Part shown: piece after piece, positions 15,332 to 16,207 of the stretch
How positions within the stretch are numbered: the first letter of the stretch is position 1
How the letters are laid out: the number at the start of each line of letters is the position of its first letter
NCBI GenBank assembly: GCA_047975295.1
Contig: JBKEDH010000025.1
Span: forward strand, 1-16,207
DNA: 16,207 nt
Direction of reading: 5' to 3'
Source: JBKEDH01 sp047975295
GTDB lineage: Bacteria; Bacteroidota; Bacteroidia; Flavobacteriales; Flavobacteriaceae
Program-made: the position numbers and the translations under genes
Notes under the pieces: model-generated
Told to the model about the DNA's origin: nothing
What the model saw: only the letters and a program-made list of their open reading frames with translations
Database searches by the model: none

Positions 15332-15913
15332 ATGAAAATCACTACAATTATTATGACCCTTATGGTGTATGGGGGTGTTTTTGCAAATATTCCGGTAGCC
15401 GAAAAAGAAGCACTACAGGCTATTTATAATGCTACCTACCAATGGAAAGCATTGGAAAATGAATGGGATTTAAAAAGGCCTGTTAGCACTTGGTATGGGG
15501 GTTACGTTGGAAAACGACAAGGTAATAGAATTAAACTTACTTAATAATCTAAAAGGGATTATTCCCGAAGAAATAGGAAACTTAAAATACCTAAAAAAGC
15601 TAAACTTGGGCTTTAATACCTTAGTAGAAAAGATACTGCTATCTATTAAAAATCTTAAAAACTTACAGTCTTTAGAACTGTTCATAAACCATTTGGAAGG
15701 TAACATTCCCCGAGAGTTAGGCCAATTAACACAATTGCAGTGCCTAAGTCTTTACTGCAATAGGTTAACAGGAAACATACCTTTAGAACTAACTTAAATA
15801 CAATAGTAATTAGTAAAAATAACCCTGAAGAACGCGTTAGCCCTCCTGTTTTTTTAGGACAGATAACCAACCCTAACGTATCGATAGCAACTATGGATAT
15901 AGAAAAAGAATAA
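15332..15913 (+). pseudogene. Leucine-rich-repeat secreted protein, two frameshifts
   Basis: A signal-peptide-like start (MKITTIIMTLMVYGGVFA) leads into AEKEALQAIYNAT...WDLKRPVSTWYG, the usual N-terminal cap of plant-type LRR proteins found in Flavobacteriaceae. At 15490-15500 the frame must shift: removing one G from a run of five would give WYGVTLENDKV. The next frame carries LRR repeats (GIIPEEIGNLKYLKKLNLGFN, IKNLKNLQSLELFINHLEG written in parts, NIPRELGQLTQLQCLSLYCN, LTGNIPLELT) and stops at 15797. Coding then resumes in the first frame (LNTIVISKNNPEERVSPPV... to stop at 15913). The two shifts cancel, but the second repeat is about four residues short, which fits a roughly 13-base deletion. 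Each piece alone is short (70 and 100 residues). This is a decayed gene, unless one shift is a sequence error. Confidence 0.75.
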
Positions 15914-15941
15914 ATTAGTTTTTTATCCGTTATTGTTCGAG

Positions 15942-15972
15942 GAGGTTGTCTAAAAAGGCAACCTCTTTTTTT
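15942..15972 (+). terminator. Rho-independent terminator after the LRR pseudogene
   Basis: GAGGTTG (15942-15948) and CAACCTC (15959-15965) form a perfect seven-pair stem around a ten-base A-rich loop, followed by seven T residues (15966-15972). It is a strong intrinsic terminator just after the pseudogene stop, before the tRNA promoter. Confidence 0.9.
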
Positions 15973-16054
15973 GTAGAATGGGTTTGATACATATGAAAAA
16001 AGTACTTTGGATTTTTTTGTTAAAAAAATAAATTCAATTTTTTTTAGATTAACA

Positions 16055-16085
16055 TTTGCAGAAATTAAAAAGGATTGTATATTTG
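16055..16085 (+). promoter_or_regulatory. Bacteroidota-type promoter for tRNA-fMet
   Basis: TTTG at 16055-16058, a 19-base spacer, then TATATTTG at 16078-16085 match the Bacteroidota -33/-7 consensus (TTTG-N19-TAnnTTTG) exactly. The predicted start, about 7 bases later (about 16092), is five bases before the mature tRNA 5' end. This is the best promoter in the window and supports the phylum assignment. Confidence 0.85.
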
Positions 16086-16096
16086 AAGTCCAATAT

Positions 16097-16169
<73 letters not shown>

Positions 16170-16207
16170 CGAAGGACGAAAGTCGGTAAAAATGCGCCTT
16201 AGAGCGC

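Overview
The window is AT-rich and reads as a chromosomal segment of a gliding or T9SS-bearing Bacteroidota, most likely a member of the Flavobacteriaceae. The main reasons are a complete gldK-gldL-gldM-gldN cluster, genes that mostly lack a Shine-Dalgarno sequence, and promoters of the Bacteroidota type (TTTG / TAnnTTTG), the clearest being in front of the initiator tRNA. I cannot name the genus from the sequence alone.

Layout, left to right. (1) Positions 2-1909: the 3' part of a GH92 alpha-mannosidase gene whose start lies before the window. (2) Positions 1922-2914, convergent with it: an ApbE-type FMN transferase lipoprotein. (3) A 364-bp gap carrying outward-facing promoter candidates. 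(4) topA (3279-5756). (5) An arginase-fold protein (5859-7025) that has lost most of its family's metal ligands. (6) gldKLMN (7176-11752), closed by an intrinsic terminator. (7) A DAO-type FAD oxidoreductase (11839-12885), overlapping tail to tail with a small DUF983-type membrane protein (12869-13258, minus strand). (8) A divergent ABC-F ATPase (13328-15238). (9) A leucine-rich-repeat gene broken by two frameshifts (15332-15913), followed by a strong terminator. (10) An initiator tRNA-fMet (16097-16169) with a near-consensus promoter.

How the genes work together. GldL and GldM form the proton-driven inner-membrane motor of the type IX secretion system and gliding machinery. GldK (lipoprotein) and GldN (periplasmic) form the outer-membrane-associated ring that the motor is thought to contact. 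Residues reported as important for the motor in Flavobacterium johnsoniae are kept here (GldL Lys, His and Glu; GldM Arg9). The other genes are housekeeping or accessory genes with no demonstrated link to T9SS. The arginase-fold pseudoenzyme just upstream of gldK is the most interesting open question. I found no CRISPR array, IS element, prophage or clearly new multi-gene system. The most notable signals are the ureohydrolase that has lost its metal site, a face-to-face promoter palindrome between the DUF983 gene and the ABC-F gene, and the double-frameshifted LRR gene.
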